A stretch of 64,000 bases of DNA from Dactylosporangium aurantiacum. Lineage in GTDB: Bacteria; Actinomycetota; Actinomycetes; Mycobacteriales; Micromonosporaceae. How positions within the stretch are numbered: position 1 is the first letter of the stretch; each line of letters begins with the position of its first letter. The DNA lies in the NCBI RefSeq assembly GCF_000716715.1, contig NZ_JNYJ01000018.1, positions 69,344-133,343 of the forward strand. The letters run 5' to 3'. The position numbers and the translations under genes were made by a program. Shown here in pieces: positions 17,647 to 26,598 of the stretch. The notes under the pieces are model-generated. The model was not told the origin of the DNA. It saw only the letters and a program-made list of their open reading frames with translations, and did not search any database.

Positions 17647-18554
17647 ACCTGGACGTCGACCACGCCCTCGGCCGGTCCGTCACCGTCTCGGCCGGCGGCG
17701 TCGCGCTGCTCACCTACGTGTACAGCCCGGACACGCCGCGGCTGGAGTCGCCGAAGCCGTACCTGCACCCCATCCGCACCCTCACCGGCGAGCTGGTGTC
17801 GGCGTTCCGCCCGCACGACCACGTCTGGCACAAGGGGATCGCCTGGTCGCTGCCGCACGTGGGCGAGCACAACTTCTGGGGCGGCCCCACGTACGTCGAC
17901 GGTCAGGGCTACTTGCAGCTGGACAACAACGGCAGCGCCGTACACCGGGAGATGACCGGCCTGGCCGTGCGGCAGGGCGCCGCGACGCTGCGGCACCGCC
18001 TGGACTGGACCACCCAGCAGGGCGCCCAGGTCATCGAAGAGGACCGGGCGTTGCACGTCACGGTGGCCGACGCGACCACCTGGGTCATGGTGTTCGACAC
18101 GGCAATGACGAACGTCTCCGGCGGCACCCTCGCGTTCGGTTCGCCGACGACCAAGGGCCGGGACAACGCAGGCTACGGCGGGCTGTTCTGGCGCGGGCCC
18201 CGCTCGTTCACCGGCGGCGTGCTCATGGCGCCGACCGGTGCCGGCGGCGATGAACTGCGCGGCAGCCGCGCGGAATGGTTCGCTTTCCAGGGGCGCCACG
18301 ACGGGACCGGCGCGCACTCCACCGTCGTCATCGTCGACGACCGGGACAACCCGCGGCACCCGCCGCAGTGGTTCGCCCGGACCGAGGAGTTCGCCTGCCT
18401 CAACCCGGCGCCGTTCTTCTCCGAGGAGTTCGACCTGCCCGACCGGGCCACGCTGCGCCTCCGCTACGCCGTCGTCGTCGCCGCCGGCGCGCACGACAGC
18501 GATGGCACGGCCGCGCTGGCCCACCACGGCCGCCGGGCGCTCGCCCCGGCATAG
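17643..18554 (+). CDS. DUF6807 (PmoA-like) family protein
   Basis: A 303-residue cytoplasmic protein with the beta-rich DUF6807 architecture: FRPHDHVWHKGIAWSLPHVG near residues 55-75 and NFWGGPTYV next to it are hallmarks of this family, which is annotated as methane-oxygenase PmoA-like in databases but is usually found next to Gfo/Idh/MocA oxidoreductases and sugar operons. That pairing occurs here, with a GTGA overlap that sets the GTG start. The conserved histidines could bind a metal or substrate. Biochemical role unknown. Confidence 0.75.
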   Translation: MNLDVDHALGRSVTVSAGGVALLTYVYSPDTPRLESPKPYLHPIRTLTGELVSAFRPHDHVWHKGIAWSLPHVGEHNFWGGPTYVDGQGYLQLDNNGSAVHREMTGLAVRQGAATLRHRLDWTTQQGAQVIEEDRALHVTVADATTWVMVFDTAMTNVSGGTLAFGSPTTKGRDNAGYGGLFWRGPRSFTGGVLMAPTGAGGDELRGSRAEWFAFQGRHDGTGAHSTVVIVDDRDNPRHPPQWFARTEEFACLNPAPFFSEEFDLPDRATLRLRYAVVVAAGAHDSDGTAALAHHGRRALAPA

Positions 18555-18633
18555 GGCGGCATCGCGGGCCGGGGCGCCTGAGCACCGCCTCGGCCCGCGA
18601 TGTCGCGCCCCGCACGAAGAACGAGGAGCAACC

Positions 18634-20628
18634 GTGCAGGACCAGGATCACCGGTGGCTGCGCTGGCCCACCGAACCCGCCAGGCGGCGCATCGCGTTCG
18701 GCGCCGACTACAACCCCGAGCAGTGGCCACCCCACGTGTGGGACGACGACGTGCGGGCCATGCGCGCGGCCGGCCTCAACATCGTGTCGCTGGGCATCTT
18801 CTCCTGGGCCAGAATCCAGCCGGGTGCCGACGTGTGGGACTTCACGTGGCTGGACGAGGTCATGGACCTGCTGCACGCCAACAGCATCGCGGTCGACCTG
18901 GCGACGGGCACAGCGTCACCGCCGCACTGGCTGACCACGAAGCATCCGGAGATCCTGCCCGTCGACCACGAGGGCCGCACCGTGTGGCCGGGCGCCCGCC
19001 AGCACTGGCGGCCCACCTCGCCGGTCTTCCGCGAGCACGCGCTGCGGCTCGTGCGGGCCATGGCCGAGCGGTACGGCCGCCACCCCGCCCTCGTCGCCTG
19101 GCATGTCAGCAATGAATTCGGCTGCCACAACGCCTACGACTACTCCGACGCCGCGGCCGCCGCCTTCCGCGACTGGCTGCGGGCCCGGTACCGCAGCACG
19201 GCGGCGCTCAACCGCGCCTGGACGACCGCCGTCTGGTCGCAGCGCTACAGCGACTGGGCCGAGATCCTGCCGCCGCGCTGGACCGGTGCGGGCTCGCAGC
19301 CCAATCCGGCGCAGCGCCTGGACTTCCTGCGGTTCTCCTCCGACGCGCTGCGGGAGCACCTGCGCGCCGAGCGGGACCTGCTGCGCGAGCTGACCCCGGA
19401 GGTGCCGGTGACGACGAACTTCATGGTCGCCGCCTCCGTGCGGGCTGTCGACTACGCCCGGTGGGCCGGGGAGGTCGACTTCGTCGCCAACGACCACTAC
19501 GTCGTGCCCGGGCCGCAGGGCCTGGACGAGCTGTCGTTCTCGGCGAACCTGACCGGCAACCTCGCCGGCGGCCGGCCGTGGTTCCTCATGGAGCACTCCA
19601 CGAGCGCGGTGAGCTGGCAGCCGATCAACGTCGCCAAGCGCCCCGGCGAGCTGGCCCGCGACTCGCTCACCCACGTCGCGCACGGCGCCGACGCGGTCTG
19701 CTTCTTCCAGTGGCGGCAGTCCGCCGGCGGCGCGGAGAAGTACCACTCGGCGATGGTCCCGCACGCCGGGACGGACACCGCGGTCTTCCGCGCCGTCTGC
19801 GAGCTCGGTGCCACGCTGCGCGATCTCGCCCGGGTCGCCGGTGCGCACCGCACGCCGGCCCGCGCGGCCATCCTCTTCGACTGGGAGTCGTGGTGGGCGG
19901 CCGAGCAGGATCCGCGCCCCAGCGACCGGGTGCGCTACCGGCAGGAGGCGCTGGACTGGTACACCGCCTTCCTGGACCTCGGTATCCGCGCCGACGTCAC
20001 CCCGCTGGACGCCGACTGGGAACGCTACGACCTCGTCGTGGCACCGCTGCTGCACATGGTGCCGGGCGGCCTCGCCGCGCGGCTGACCGTCTACGCCATC
20101 GCCGGTGGCCACGTCGTCACCACGTACTGCTCCGGCATCGTTGACGAGCACGACCACGTGTGGCTCGGCGGCTACCCCGGTGCCCTGTGCGACCTGCTCG
20201 GCATCCGGATCGAGGAGTTCGCGCCGCTGCTCGACGACGAGCGGGCCGAGCTCGACAACGGCACCACCGGCACGGTGTGGAGCGACCGGATCGACCTCAC
20301 CGACCCGGCCACCGAGGTGCTCGCCCGGTACCGCACCGGCGAGCAGGCCGGCCGGCCCGCCGTAACCCGAAGACCCACCGGCAGCGGCTCGGCCGCCTAC
20401 GTCTCCACCCGTCTGGGCGCCGGCGGTGTCGCCGCGATCCTGGACGAGCTCGCCGGCCGCGCGGGTGTCACCAGCGAGCTGCCGCCCGAGCTCCGCGGCG
20501 CGGTCGAGCTCGCCGTGCGCGGCCCGCACCGGTTCCTCATCAACCGCACCGACCGGCCGGTGGACGTGTCGGCCGTGGCCGGCGCCGCCACGATCCTCGG
20601 CCCGCGGGCCGTCATCGTCGTGCGGTGA
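18634..20628 (+). CDS. Beta-galactosidase, glycoside hydrolase family 42
   Basis: A 664-residue retaining enzyme that releases galactose from short beta-galactosides inside the cell (no signal peptide). The start region FGADYNPEQWPPHVWDDDV is typical of GH42. The acid/base Glu is in HVSNEFG (about residue 161) and the nucleophile in FLMEHS (about residue 320). A trimerisation-like domain (residues about 385-590) and a small C-terminal beta domain complete the family layout. GTG start with RBS GAGGAG 5 bp upstream. It would act on galactan side-chain fragments of rhamnogalacturonan I. Confidence 0.93.
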   Translation: MQDQDHRWLRWPTEPARRRIAFGADYNPEQWPPHVWDDDVRAMRAAGLNIVSLGIFSWARIQPGADVWDFTWLDEVMDLLHANSIAVDLATGTASPPHWLTTKHPEILPVDHEGRTVWPGARQHWRPTSPVFREHALRLVRAMAERYGRHPALVAWHVSNEFGCHNAYDYSDAAAAAFRDWLRARYRSTAALNRAWTTAVWSQRYSDWAEILPPRWTGAGSQPNPAQRLDFLRFSSDALREHLRAERDLLRELTPEVPVTTNFMVAASVRAVDYARWAGEVDFVANDHYVVPGPQGLDELSFSANLTGNLAGGRPWFLMEHSTSAVSWQPINVAKRPGELARDSLTHVAHGADAVCFFQWRQSAGGAEKYHSAMVPHAGTDTAVFRAVCELGATLRDLARVAGAHRTPARAAILFDWESWWAAEQDPRPSDRVRYRQEALDWYTAFLDLGIRADVTPLDADWERYDLVVAPLLHMVPGGLAARLTVYAIAGGHVVTTYCSGIVDEHDHVWLGGYPGALCDLLGIRIEEFAPLLDDERAELDNGTTGTVWSDRIDLTDPATEVLARYRTGEQAGRPAVTRRPTGSGSAAYVSTRLGAGGVAAILDELAGRAGVTSELPPELRGAVELAVRGPHRFLINRTDRPVDVSAVAGAATILGPRAVIVVR

Positions 20629-20647
20629 GCTGTCGCCCGCACCGGTT

Positions 20648-21655
20648 TCACGCGCCGACGGTGAGCTGGTGGACCTGGACGGCGCCCAGCAGCGGCTCGC
20701 CGCGCAGGAGCCGGCCCACCTCGGCGGTGGCGAACTCACCGAGCCGGCGCAGCTCACGCCCCTGCGCGCCGGCGATGTGCGGCGTGACGAAGACGTTGTG
20801 CATCCGCAGGAGGGGGTGGTCGGTGGGCAGGGGTTCGGGGTCGGTGACGTCCAGGACGGCGGAGATCCGGCCGTCCTTGCAGTGCCGGGTGAGGGCGTCG
20901 GTGTCGACCAGGACGCCCCTGGCGGTGTTGATGAGCACCGCGCCGTCGCGCAGCAGGCCGAGCCGGTGCCCGTCGATGAGGTGGCGGGTCTCGGGCAGCG
21001 CGGGTGCGTGGACGGTGACGAGGTCGCTGCGCCGGCATAGGGCGTCGAGGTCCACCAGATCGGCGCCGAGGCGTCGCGCGTCCCGCGGTGACAGGTACGG
21101 GTCGTGCACGAGGGCGGTCACGTCGAACGTGCGGAGCCGGTCGAGCACGAGGCGTCCGATGCGTGATGCCCCGACCACGCCGACGGTGCAGCCCATCAGG
21201 CCGGTGTCCGCCCGGGCCGCGGCCGCGAACTGTGCCGGGTTGTCGGCGTATACGCGGGCGCGGGCGAACGTCTGCTTGGCGCCGAGGATGAGCGCCGCAA
21301 GCGTGTACTCGGCGACGGGGACCGCGTTGGCGGCGGCCGCCGACGACACGGTGATGCCGCGCTCGAACACGACCGGGTCGAGGTGCTTCTTGACGGTGCC
21401 GGCGGCGTGGATGCAGGCGCGCAGCTTCGGGGCGCGGTCCAGCACCGAGGCGTCGATACGGGGGCAGCCCCAGCCGCTGATGAGGATCTCGGCGCGGCCG
21501 AGTGCTTCACCGGCATCGGGCTGCTCGAAGGAGGTGATGCTCGGCCCGGGATGGACGTTCACGAGCCGGGTGAGCCGGCCCATCACGTCCGGTGGGAACG
21601 CGCCGTCGCGGGCCCACGGCGCGAGCGCGAGAACGGCGGGAGGTCGTGGCTGCAC
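20648..21655 (-). CDS. D-isomer-specific 2-hydroxyacid dehydrogenase
   Basis: A 335-residue NAD-dependent dehydrogenase. The nucleotide-binding loop is VGVVGASRIGRLV, and the catalytic triad is present as Arg in INTARG, Glu in DPEPLPTDHP and His in TPHIAGA. The GTG at 21655 has GAGGAG about 9 bp upstream and is preferred to longer in-frame starts that would run through the operator region. It is divergent from the lyase at 21914 and convergent with the GH42 operon. Substrate unknown. Confidence 0.88.
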   Translation of the reverse strand: MQPRPPAVLALAPWARDGAFPPDVMGRLTRLVNVHPGPSITSFEQPDAGEALGRAEILISGWGCPRIDASVLDRAPKLRACIHAAGTVKKHLDPVVFERGITVSSAAAANAVPVAEYTLAALILGAKQTFARARVYADNPAQFAAAARADTGLMGCTVGVVGASRIGRLVLDRLRTFDVTALVHDPYLSPRDARRLGADLVDLDALCRRSDLVTVHAPALPETRHLIDGHRLGLLRDGAVLINTARGVLVDTDALTRHCKDGRISAVLDVTDPEPLPTDHPLLRMHNVFVTPHIAGAQGRELRRLGEFATAEVGRLLRGEPLLGAVQVHQLTVGA

Positions 21656-21702
21656 GGGGCGGCTCCTCTTCGGACATGAGCGGCGGCAGGCATCACGATA
21701 GT

Positions 21703-21713
21703 AAACGTATTCT
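21703..21713 (-). promoter_or_regulatory. Inverted copy of the GAATACGTTT operator
   Basis: On the minus strand the sequence AGAATACGTTT matches the boxes at 10577 and 13216. On the same strand TACTAT (21698-21703) could be the -10 of the dehydrogenase gene, so the box would overlap its promoter. Confidence 0.5.
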
Positions 21714-21741
21714 ATGATCGGGGAAGCATAGACGTGCGTCC

Positions 21742-21794
21742 TTGACAGGGATTTGCGGTTGTGGTCCCATCGGACCCTAGTAAACGGTTTCATA
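21742..21794 (+). promoter_or_regulatory. Promoter and LacI-type operator of the 21914 lyase/transport operon
   Basis: TTGACA at 21742-21747 is a good -35. At 21778-21794 lies TAGTAAACGGTTTCATA; its complement TGAAACCGTTTACT closely matches the boxes at 29370, 31242, 32128 and 32213. It is probably the binding site of the LacI protein at 28275. Confidence 0.55.
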
Positions 21795-21913
21795 GCGGCG
21801 CCGCGCGCGCCGCGCCGGACCTCGACACCCCTCCCGGTCGGCCGGACACCCCACCACACCACCGGCCGCGCCCCCTGCGCTCAAGCGTCAGGTCTCCAAG
21901 GAGTTGACACGCC

Positions 21914-24634
21914 GTGGCTCAGATCAGCAGACGCACCATGCTCGTCGCCGCCGCCGGGGCTGCCGCGACCATCCCGCTCGCCCGCGCCGGTGCGGCGGCG
22001 GCCGCCCCGCCCGCGGACCCCAGCGCCACCTTCACCGGCCACGCGCCGGTGCCGCTGCGCTGGCTGGAGAACGGCACCCCCGCCGAGCTCGCCGCCGGCA
22101 CCACCTGGGGCGTGCCGTGGCCCCGCGGGGCCTTCCCGCCCGACCAGCGATTCGCCCTCACCGGCGACGGCGGCACCGCCGTACCGGTGCAGACCTGGCC
22201 CACCGCCTACTGGCCCGACGGGTCGGTGAAGTGGACCGCGCACGCGATCAGCGGTGCCGCGCCACGCGCCGGCGGCTACCAGCTCGCCGCCGGCGTCCCG
22301 GCCGCCCCGGCGACGCCGGTCATCGTGCAGACCGGCGGGCGGATCGTGGTCGACACCGGCGTCATCACCGTCGCCTTCAACCGCTCCGGCGCGACCGTGG
22401 TCGACGCCATCCGCCGCGGTGACACCGTCATCGCGCGCAACGGCCGGCTGGTCGCCTCCGTGCAGGACAAGCCGGGCGGCGACCTGCCCGCCACGCTGAA
22501 AACCGAGGCGTTCAACGGCACCGTCGACGCGGTCACCGTCGAGCAGCGCGGCCCGGTGCGCGCGGTGGTCCGGGTCGAGGGCCGCCACCAGCAGGGCCGG
22601 CGCCGCTGGCTGCCGTTCGTCGTGCGGTTCTACCTGTACGCCGGCTCCGACGCGATCCGGGTCGTGCACACCTTCGTCTTCGACGGCAACGGCCAGCAGG
22701 ACTTCATCAACGGTCTCGGCGTGCAGTTCACCGTCCCGATGCGCGGCGAGCTGTACAACCGCCATGTCCGCCTCGCCGGAGCCGGCAACGGCGTGCTCGC
22801 CGAGGCCGTGCAGGGCATCACCGGCCTACGCCGAGACCCTGGAGCGGCGGTCCGGCAGGCGCAGTACGAAGGCCGCCTCACCCCGGACGTCGCCACCTGG
22901 GACACCAGGGTCACCACGCGGCTGCAATACGTCCCGGCGTTCGGCGACTACAGCCTGCGCCAGCTCACCGCCAACGGCTTCGAGATCGTCAAGCGCACCA
23001 AGCCGGGGCACACCTGGATCCGCGTCGACGGCGGCACCCGCGCCGCGGGCCTGGGCTACGTCGGCACCCCGTCCGGGGGCCTCGCCTTCGGCATGCGCAA
23101 CTTCTGGCAGCTGCACCCGACGGAGCTGGAGATCGGCGGTGCCGCGACGGACAACGCCCAGGCGACGATCTGGATGTGGTCACCCCGGGCCGGCGCGATG
23201 GACCTGCGCTTCTACCACGACGGCATGGGCCAGGACACCTACCCGGAGCAGCTGGAAGGCCTCGAGATCACCTACGAGGACTACGAACCCGGGTTCGGCT
23301 CGCCGCACGGCGTCGCCCGCACCACGGAGCTGATGTTCTGGGCCCTCGCCGCGACCCCGACCGCCGAACGGTTCGCCCAGCTCGCCGCGGCGACCAGCAC
23401 CCCGCCGCTGCTGGTGAGCAGCCCACAGCACAACCACTCGGCAGGCGTCTTCGGCACCTGGACGCCGGTTGACCGCTCCGTGCCGGCCAAGGCGGCGCTG
23501 GAGGACAAGCTCGAACGGCTGCACCGCTACCACGTCGGCCAGGTCGACCAGCGCAACTGGTACGGCTTCTGGGACTACGGCGACATCATGCACACCTACG
23601 ACACGACCCGTCACGTGTGGCGCTACGACGTCGGCGGCTACGCGTGGGACAACTCCGAGCTGTCCACCGACCTGTGGCTGTGGTACCAGTACCTGCGCTC
23701 GGGTGACGCCACCGCGTTCCGGTTCGCCGAGGCGATGACCCGCCACACCAGCGAGGTCGACATGTACCACGTCGGCAAGTACGCGGGGCTCGGCACCCGG
23801 CACGGCGTGCTGCACTGGGCCGACAGCGCCAAACAGGTCCGCATCAGCAACGCCGGCTACAAGCGGTTCCTGTACTTCCTCACCGCCGACGAGCGGCTCG
23901 GCGACGTGCTGCACTCCCTCGTCGACGCCGACAAGACGTTCCTCGCGCTCGACCCGATCCGCAAGATCCGCACCGGCCCGTACACGCCGGACCCGAAGGC
24001 GCTGAGCGTCAGCACCACCACCGACTGGGGCTCGCTCGCGCTGGCCTGGCTGACCGAGTGGGAACGCGGCGGCGACCCGATCGCCCGTACGAAACTGCTC
24101 AACGGCGCCAGCACGATCGCGGCCCTGCCCAACGGCTGGGCGCAGGGCAACGACCCCAAATACAACCTCGCCGACGGCCGGTACGCCCCGATGACCGAAC
24201 GCAGCGTCGCCGTCGGCGCCCTCGGCTCGGTGTTCGGCCTCATCGAGCTCATGACCGAACTCATCGCGCTGGTCGACGACCCGGTCGTCAAGCAGCAGTG
24301 GGTCACGTTCTGCCGGCTGTACAACGCGCCCGCCGCCGACCAGATCGCCGCCACCGGCACCGCCTGGGGCAACCTGAACCTGGGCCAGGCCTACGCGCGG
24401 GCCACCGCCTACGCGGCCGCGAAGCTCGGCGACGCCGAACTGGCCAAGCGGGCCTGGAAGGAGCTGCGGGCCGGCGCCGCCGGCTACCCGGAGACCAACA
24501 CGTTCACCGCCAGGCGCATCGAGGCTCCTGCGGTGCTCAACCCGGTCGACGAGGCCGACGTGTCGGTCAACGCCAGCGCCCAGTACGGCCTGGCCGTCTT
24601 CCAGTGCCTCGCCCTCATCGGCGAGCACATCTGA
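21914..24634 (+). CDS. Tat-exported PcRGLX/YetA-like protein, exo-rhamnogalacturonan lyase family
   Basis: A 906-residue secreted protein. The start carries a twin-arginine signal (SRRTMLVAA) and an AAAAAPPAD cleavage region. The rest fits the PcRGLX/YetA family: an N-terminal RIFT-barrel-like region with WPTAYWPDGSVKWTAHAI, a long beta-rich middle and an (alpha/alpha) toroid from about residue 520 with NWYGFWDYGDIMHTYD and YAWDNSELSTDLWLWYQY. Family members include a fungal exo-rhamnogalacturonan lyase (PL26). GTG start with AAGGAG upstream. Co-transcribed with the transporter at 24684. Lyase activity is inferred from family and locus. Confidence 0.7.
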   Translation: MAQISRRTMLVAAAGAAATIPLARAGAAAAAPPADPSATFTGHAPVPLRWLENGTPAELAAGTTWGVPWPRGAFPPDQRFALTGDGGTAVPVQTWPTAYWPDGSVKWTAHAISGAAPRAGGYQLAAGVPAAPATPVIVQTGGRIVVDTGVITVAFNRSGATVVDAIRRGDTVIARNGRLVASVQDKPGGDLPATLKTEAFNGTVDAVTVEQRGPVRAVVRVEGRHQQGRRRWLPFVVRFYLYAGSDAIRVVHTFVFDGNGQQDFINGLGVQFTVPMRGELYNRHVRLAGAGNGVLAEAVQGITGLRRDPGAAVRQAQYEGRLTPDVATWDTRVTTRLQYVPAFGDYSLRQLTANGFEIVKRTKPGHTWIRVDGGTRAAGLGYVGTPSGGLAFGMRNFWQLHPTELEIGGAATDNAQATIWMWSPRAGAMDLRFYHDGMGQDTYPEQLEGLEITYEDYEPGFGSPHGVARTTELMFWALAATPTAERFAQLAAATSTPPLLVSSPQHNHSAGVFGTWTPVDRSVPAKAALEDKLERLHRYHVGQVDQRNWYGFWDYGDIMHTYDTTRHVWRYDVGGYAWDNSELSTDLWLWYQYLRSGDATAFRFAEAMTRHTSEVDMYHVGKYAGLGTRHGVLHWADSAKQVRISNAGYKRFLYFLTADERLGDVLHSLVDADKTFLALDPIRKIRTGPYTPDPKALSVSTTTDWGSLALAWLTEWERGGDPIARTKLLNGASTIAALPNGWAQGNDPKYNLADGRYAPMTERSVAVGALGSVFGLIELMTELIALVDDPVVKQQWVTFCRLYNAPAADQIAATGTAWGNLNLGQAYARATAYAAAKLGDAELAKRAWKELRAGAAGYPETNTFTARRIEAPAVLNPVDEADVSVNASAQYGLAVFQCLALIGEHI

Positions 24635-24683
24635 CAGTCACGGGACCTGACCACGACCAACACACACAAGGGAGGCATCGCCC

Positions 24684-25658
24684 ATGAGCCGCGTCGAGAC
24701 GGCAGCGCGGCACCACCCACCGCAGCTCGCTGTGGCGGGCGGTGCCGCGCCCGGCGCGCTGCGCCGCCTGTCGCGGGACAAGCTGCTGGTCCTGCTCGGC
24801 CTGCCCGGCGCGCTGGCGCTGCTGGGCTTCCACTACCTGCCGCTGCTGGGCAACGTGATCGCGTTCCAGGACTACCAGCCGTACCTCGGCGTCTCCGGGT
24901 CGCCGTGGGCCGGCCTGACCAACTTCGCCGCGCTGCTCGGCGACGACCCGCAGTTCCGCACGGCGCTGGTGAACACGCTGATCCTCACCGTCATCCAGAC
25001 CGTGCTGGTGTTCCCGGTCCCGCTCGGCCTGGCGCTGCTGCTCAACAGCCTCGCCGGGGAGCGGCTCAAGCGGCTGCTGCAGTCGGTGCTGTACCTGCCG
25101 CACTTCCTGTCCTGGGTGATCGTCGTGGCGATCTTCCAGCAGATGCTCGGCAACGCCGGCGTGCTCAACACGTTCCTGGTCCAGCAGGACCTGCCCACTG
25201 CCGAGATCATCGGCGTGCCGGAGCTGTTCAAGGCACTCGTCACCGCCCAGGTCATCTGGAAGGACGCCGGCTGGGGCACCATCATCTTCCTGGCCGCCCT
25301 GTCCCGCATCGACCCCCAGCAGTACGAGGCGGCCGCCGTCGACGGCGCCGGCGCCTGGCAGCGCCTCGTGCACGTCACGCTGCCCGCGCTGCGGGGGCTG
25401 TTCATCCTGCTGCTGATCCTCAGGCTCGGCAACAGCCTGTCCGTCGGCTTCGAGCAGATCATCCTGCAGCAGGGACCGGTGGGTCTGGACGCGAGCGAGG
25501 TGCTGGACACCTGGCTCTACAACAACGGTGTCGTCGGCGGCAGCTGGGGCGTCTCAGCCGCCGGCGGGCTGCTCAAGGGTGTCGTCGGCATCGCGCTGGT
25601 CCTGGGCGCGAACAAGCTGGCCCACCTGTTCGGCGAGCAGGGGGTGTACCGCAGATGA
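24684..25658 (+). CDS. ABC transporter permease (LplB/polysaccharide type)
   Basis: A 324-residue permease of the LplB/YtcP-like polysaccharide uptake class: a short N-terminus, LGLPGALALLGFHYLPLLGN at the first helix and the EAA loop YEAAAVDGAGAWQRLVHVTLP. RBS GGGAGG precedes the ATG. Such systems import long oligosaccharides such as rhamnogalacturonan fragments. Only 49 bp separate it from the lyase gene, so they form one operon. Confidence 0.9.
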   Translation: MSRVETAARHHPPQLAVAGGAAPGALRRLSRDKLLVLLGLPGALALLGFHYLPLLGNVIAFQDYQPYLGVSGSPWAGLTNFAALLGDDPQFRTALVNTLILTVIQTVLVFPVPLGLALLLNSLAGERLKRLLQSVLYLPHFLSWVIVVAIFQQMLGNAGVLNTFLVQQDLPTAEIIGVPELFKALVTAQVIWKDAGWGTIIFLAALSRIDPQQYEAAAVDGAGAWQRLVHVTLPALRGLFILLLILRLGNSLSVGFEQIILQQGPVGLDASEVLDTWLYNNGVVGGSWGVSAAGGLLKGVVGIALVLGANKLAHLFGEQGVYRR

Positions 25659-26560
25659 GCGCACCGACCGGCCGGAAGCGGCCGATCTGGATGGAGCGGC
25701 CGCACCCGGCCGTACAGCTCGCCAAGGCGGCGGCGCTCGGCTTGGCCGTGGCGCTCGTCGTGATCCCGTTCTGGTCGATCCTGGCGACCTCGTTCGCCGA
25801 CCAGGAGACCATCACCCGGGCCGGCGGCGGAATGGTGCTGTGGCCCGGCGGGTTCAGCGCCGACGCGTACACCGCGGTGCTCTCCGGCGGCGTGGTGACC
25901 CGGGCCCTGGGCATCTCCGTCGCCGTCACCGTGGTCGGGACCCTGGCATCGCTCGCCGCCACAGCGGGGCTGGCCTACTGGCTGTCGCGCCCGCGCGCCG
26001 CCGGCGCCAGGCCGATGCTCATGCTGGTCCTCGGTGCTGTGCTGTTCTCGCCGGGCCTCATCCCGACGTACCTCGTCGTGAAGGAGTTCGGCCTGCTCGA
26101 CAGCTACGCGTCGCTGATCCTTCCGGTGCTCGTCAACGCGTTCAACGTCATCGTCATGCGCGCGTTCTTCCAGGAGCTGCCGCCGGAACTGTTCGAGTCG
26201 GCGTCCATCGACGGGGCGTCGTCCGCCACGATCCTGTTCCGCATCGTGCTGCCGGTGTCCAAGGCTGTCCTCGCCGTCATCGGGCTGTTCTACGCCGTCG
26301 GCTACTGGAACGCGTTCTTCAACGCGATGCTGTACATCCAGAGCACCGGCAAGTGGCCGATGGCGCTCGTCCTGCGCACGTACGTGGTCAACCAGAACAC
26401 GATCGGCGGCGAGCAGATCGCCGGCAGCGAGGCGCTGCCGCCGCAGCTGCCCATGCAGATGGCGATCCTGGTGCTCGCGATCGTGCCGATCCTGCTCGTC
26501 TACCCGTTCCTGCAGCGGCATTTCGCCAAGGGCGTCATGATCGGCGCCGTCAAGGGCTGA
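25655..26560 (+). CDS. ABC transporter permease (LplC/YtcP type)
   Basis: A 301-residue permease. EAA loop FESASIDGASSATILFRIVLP; the C-terminus ends RHFAKGVMIGAVKG, typical of YtcP-like subunits. ATG overlaps the upstream stop (ATGA), which fixes the start. Confidence 0.9.
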   Translation: MSAPTGRKRPIWMERPHPAVQLAKAAALGLAVALVVIPFWSILATSFADQETITRAGGGMVLWPGGFSADAYTAVLSGGVVTRALGISVAVTVVGTLASLAATAGLAYWLSRPRAAGARPMLMLVLGAVLFSPGLIPTYLVVKEFGLLDSYASLILPVLVNAFNVIVMRAFFQELPPELFESASIDGASSATILFRIVLPVSKAVLAVIGLFYAVGYWNAFFNAMLYIQSTGKWPMALVLRTYVVNQNTIGGEQIAGSEALPPQLPMQMAILVLAIVPILLVYPFLQRHFAKGVMIGAVKG

Positions 26561-26598
26561 CCGCTGCGCCACGCTTCCTTCGCAAAGAGGTGCTTGCC

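Noticed and set aside
18916..20757. 613-codon open frame on the minus strand
   Set aside because: Antisense of the GH42 gene.
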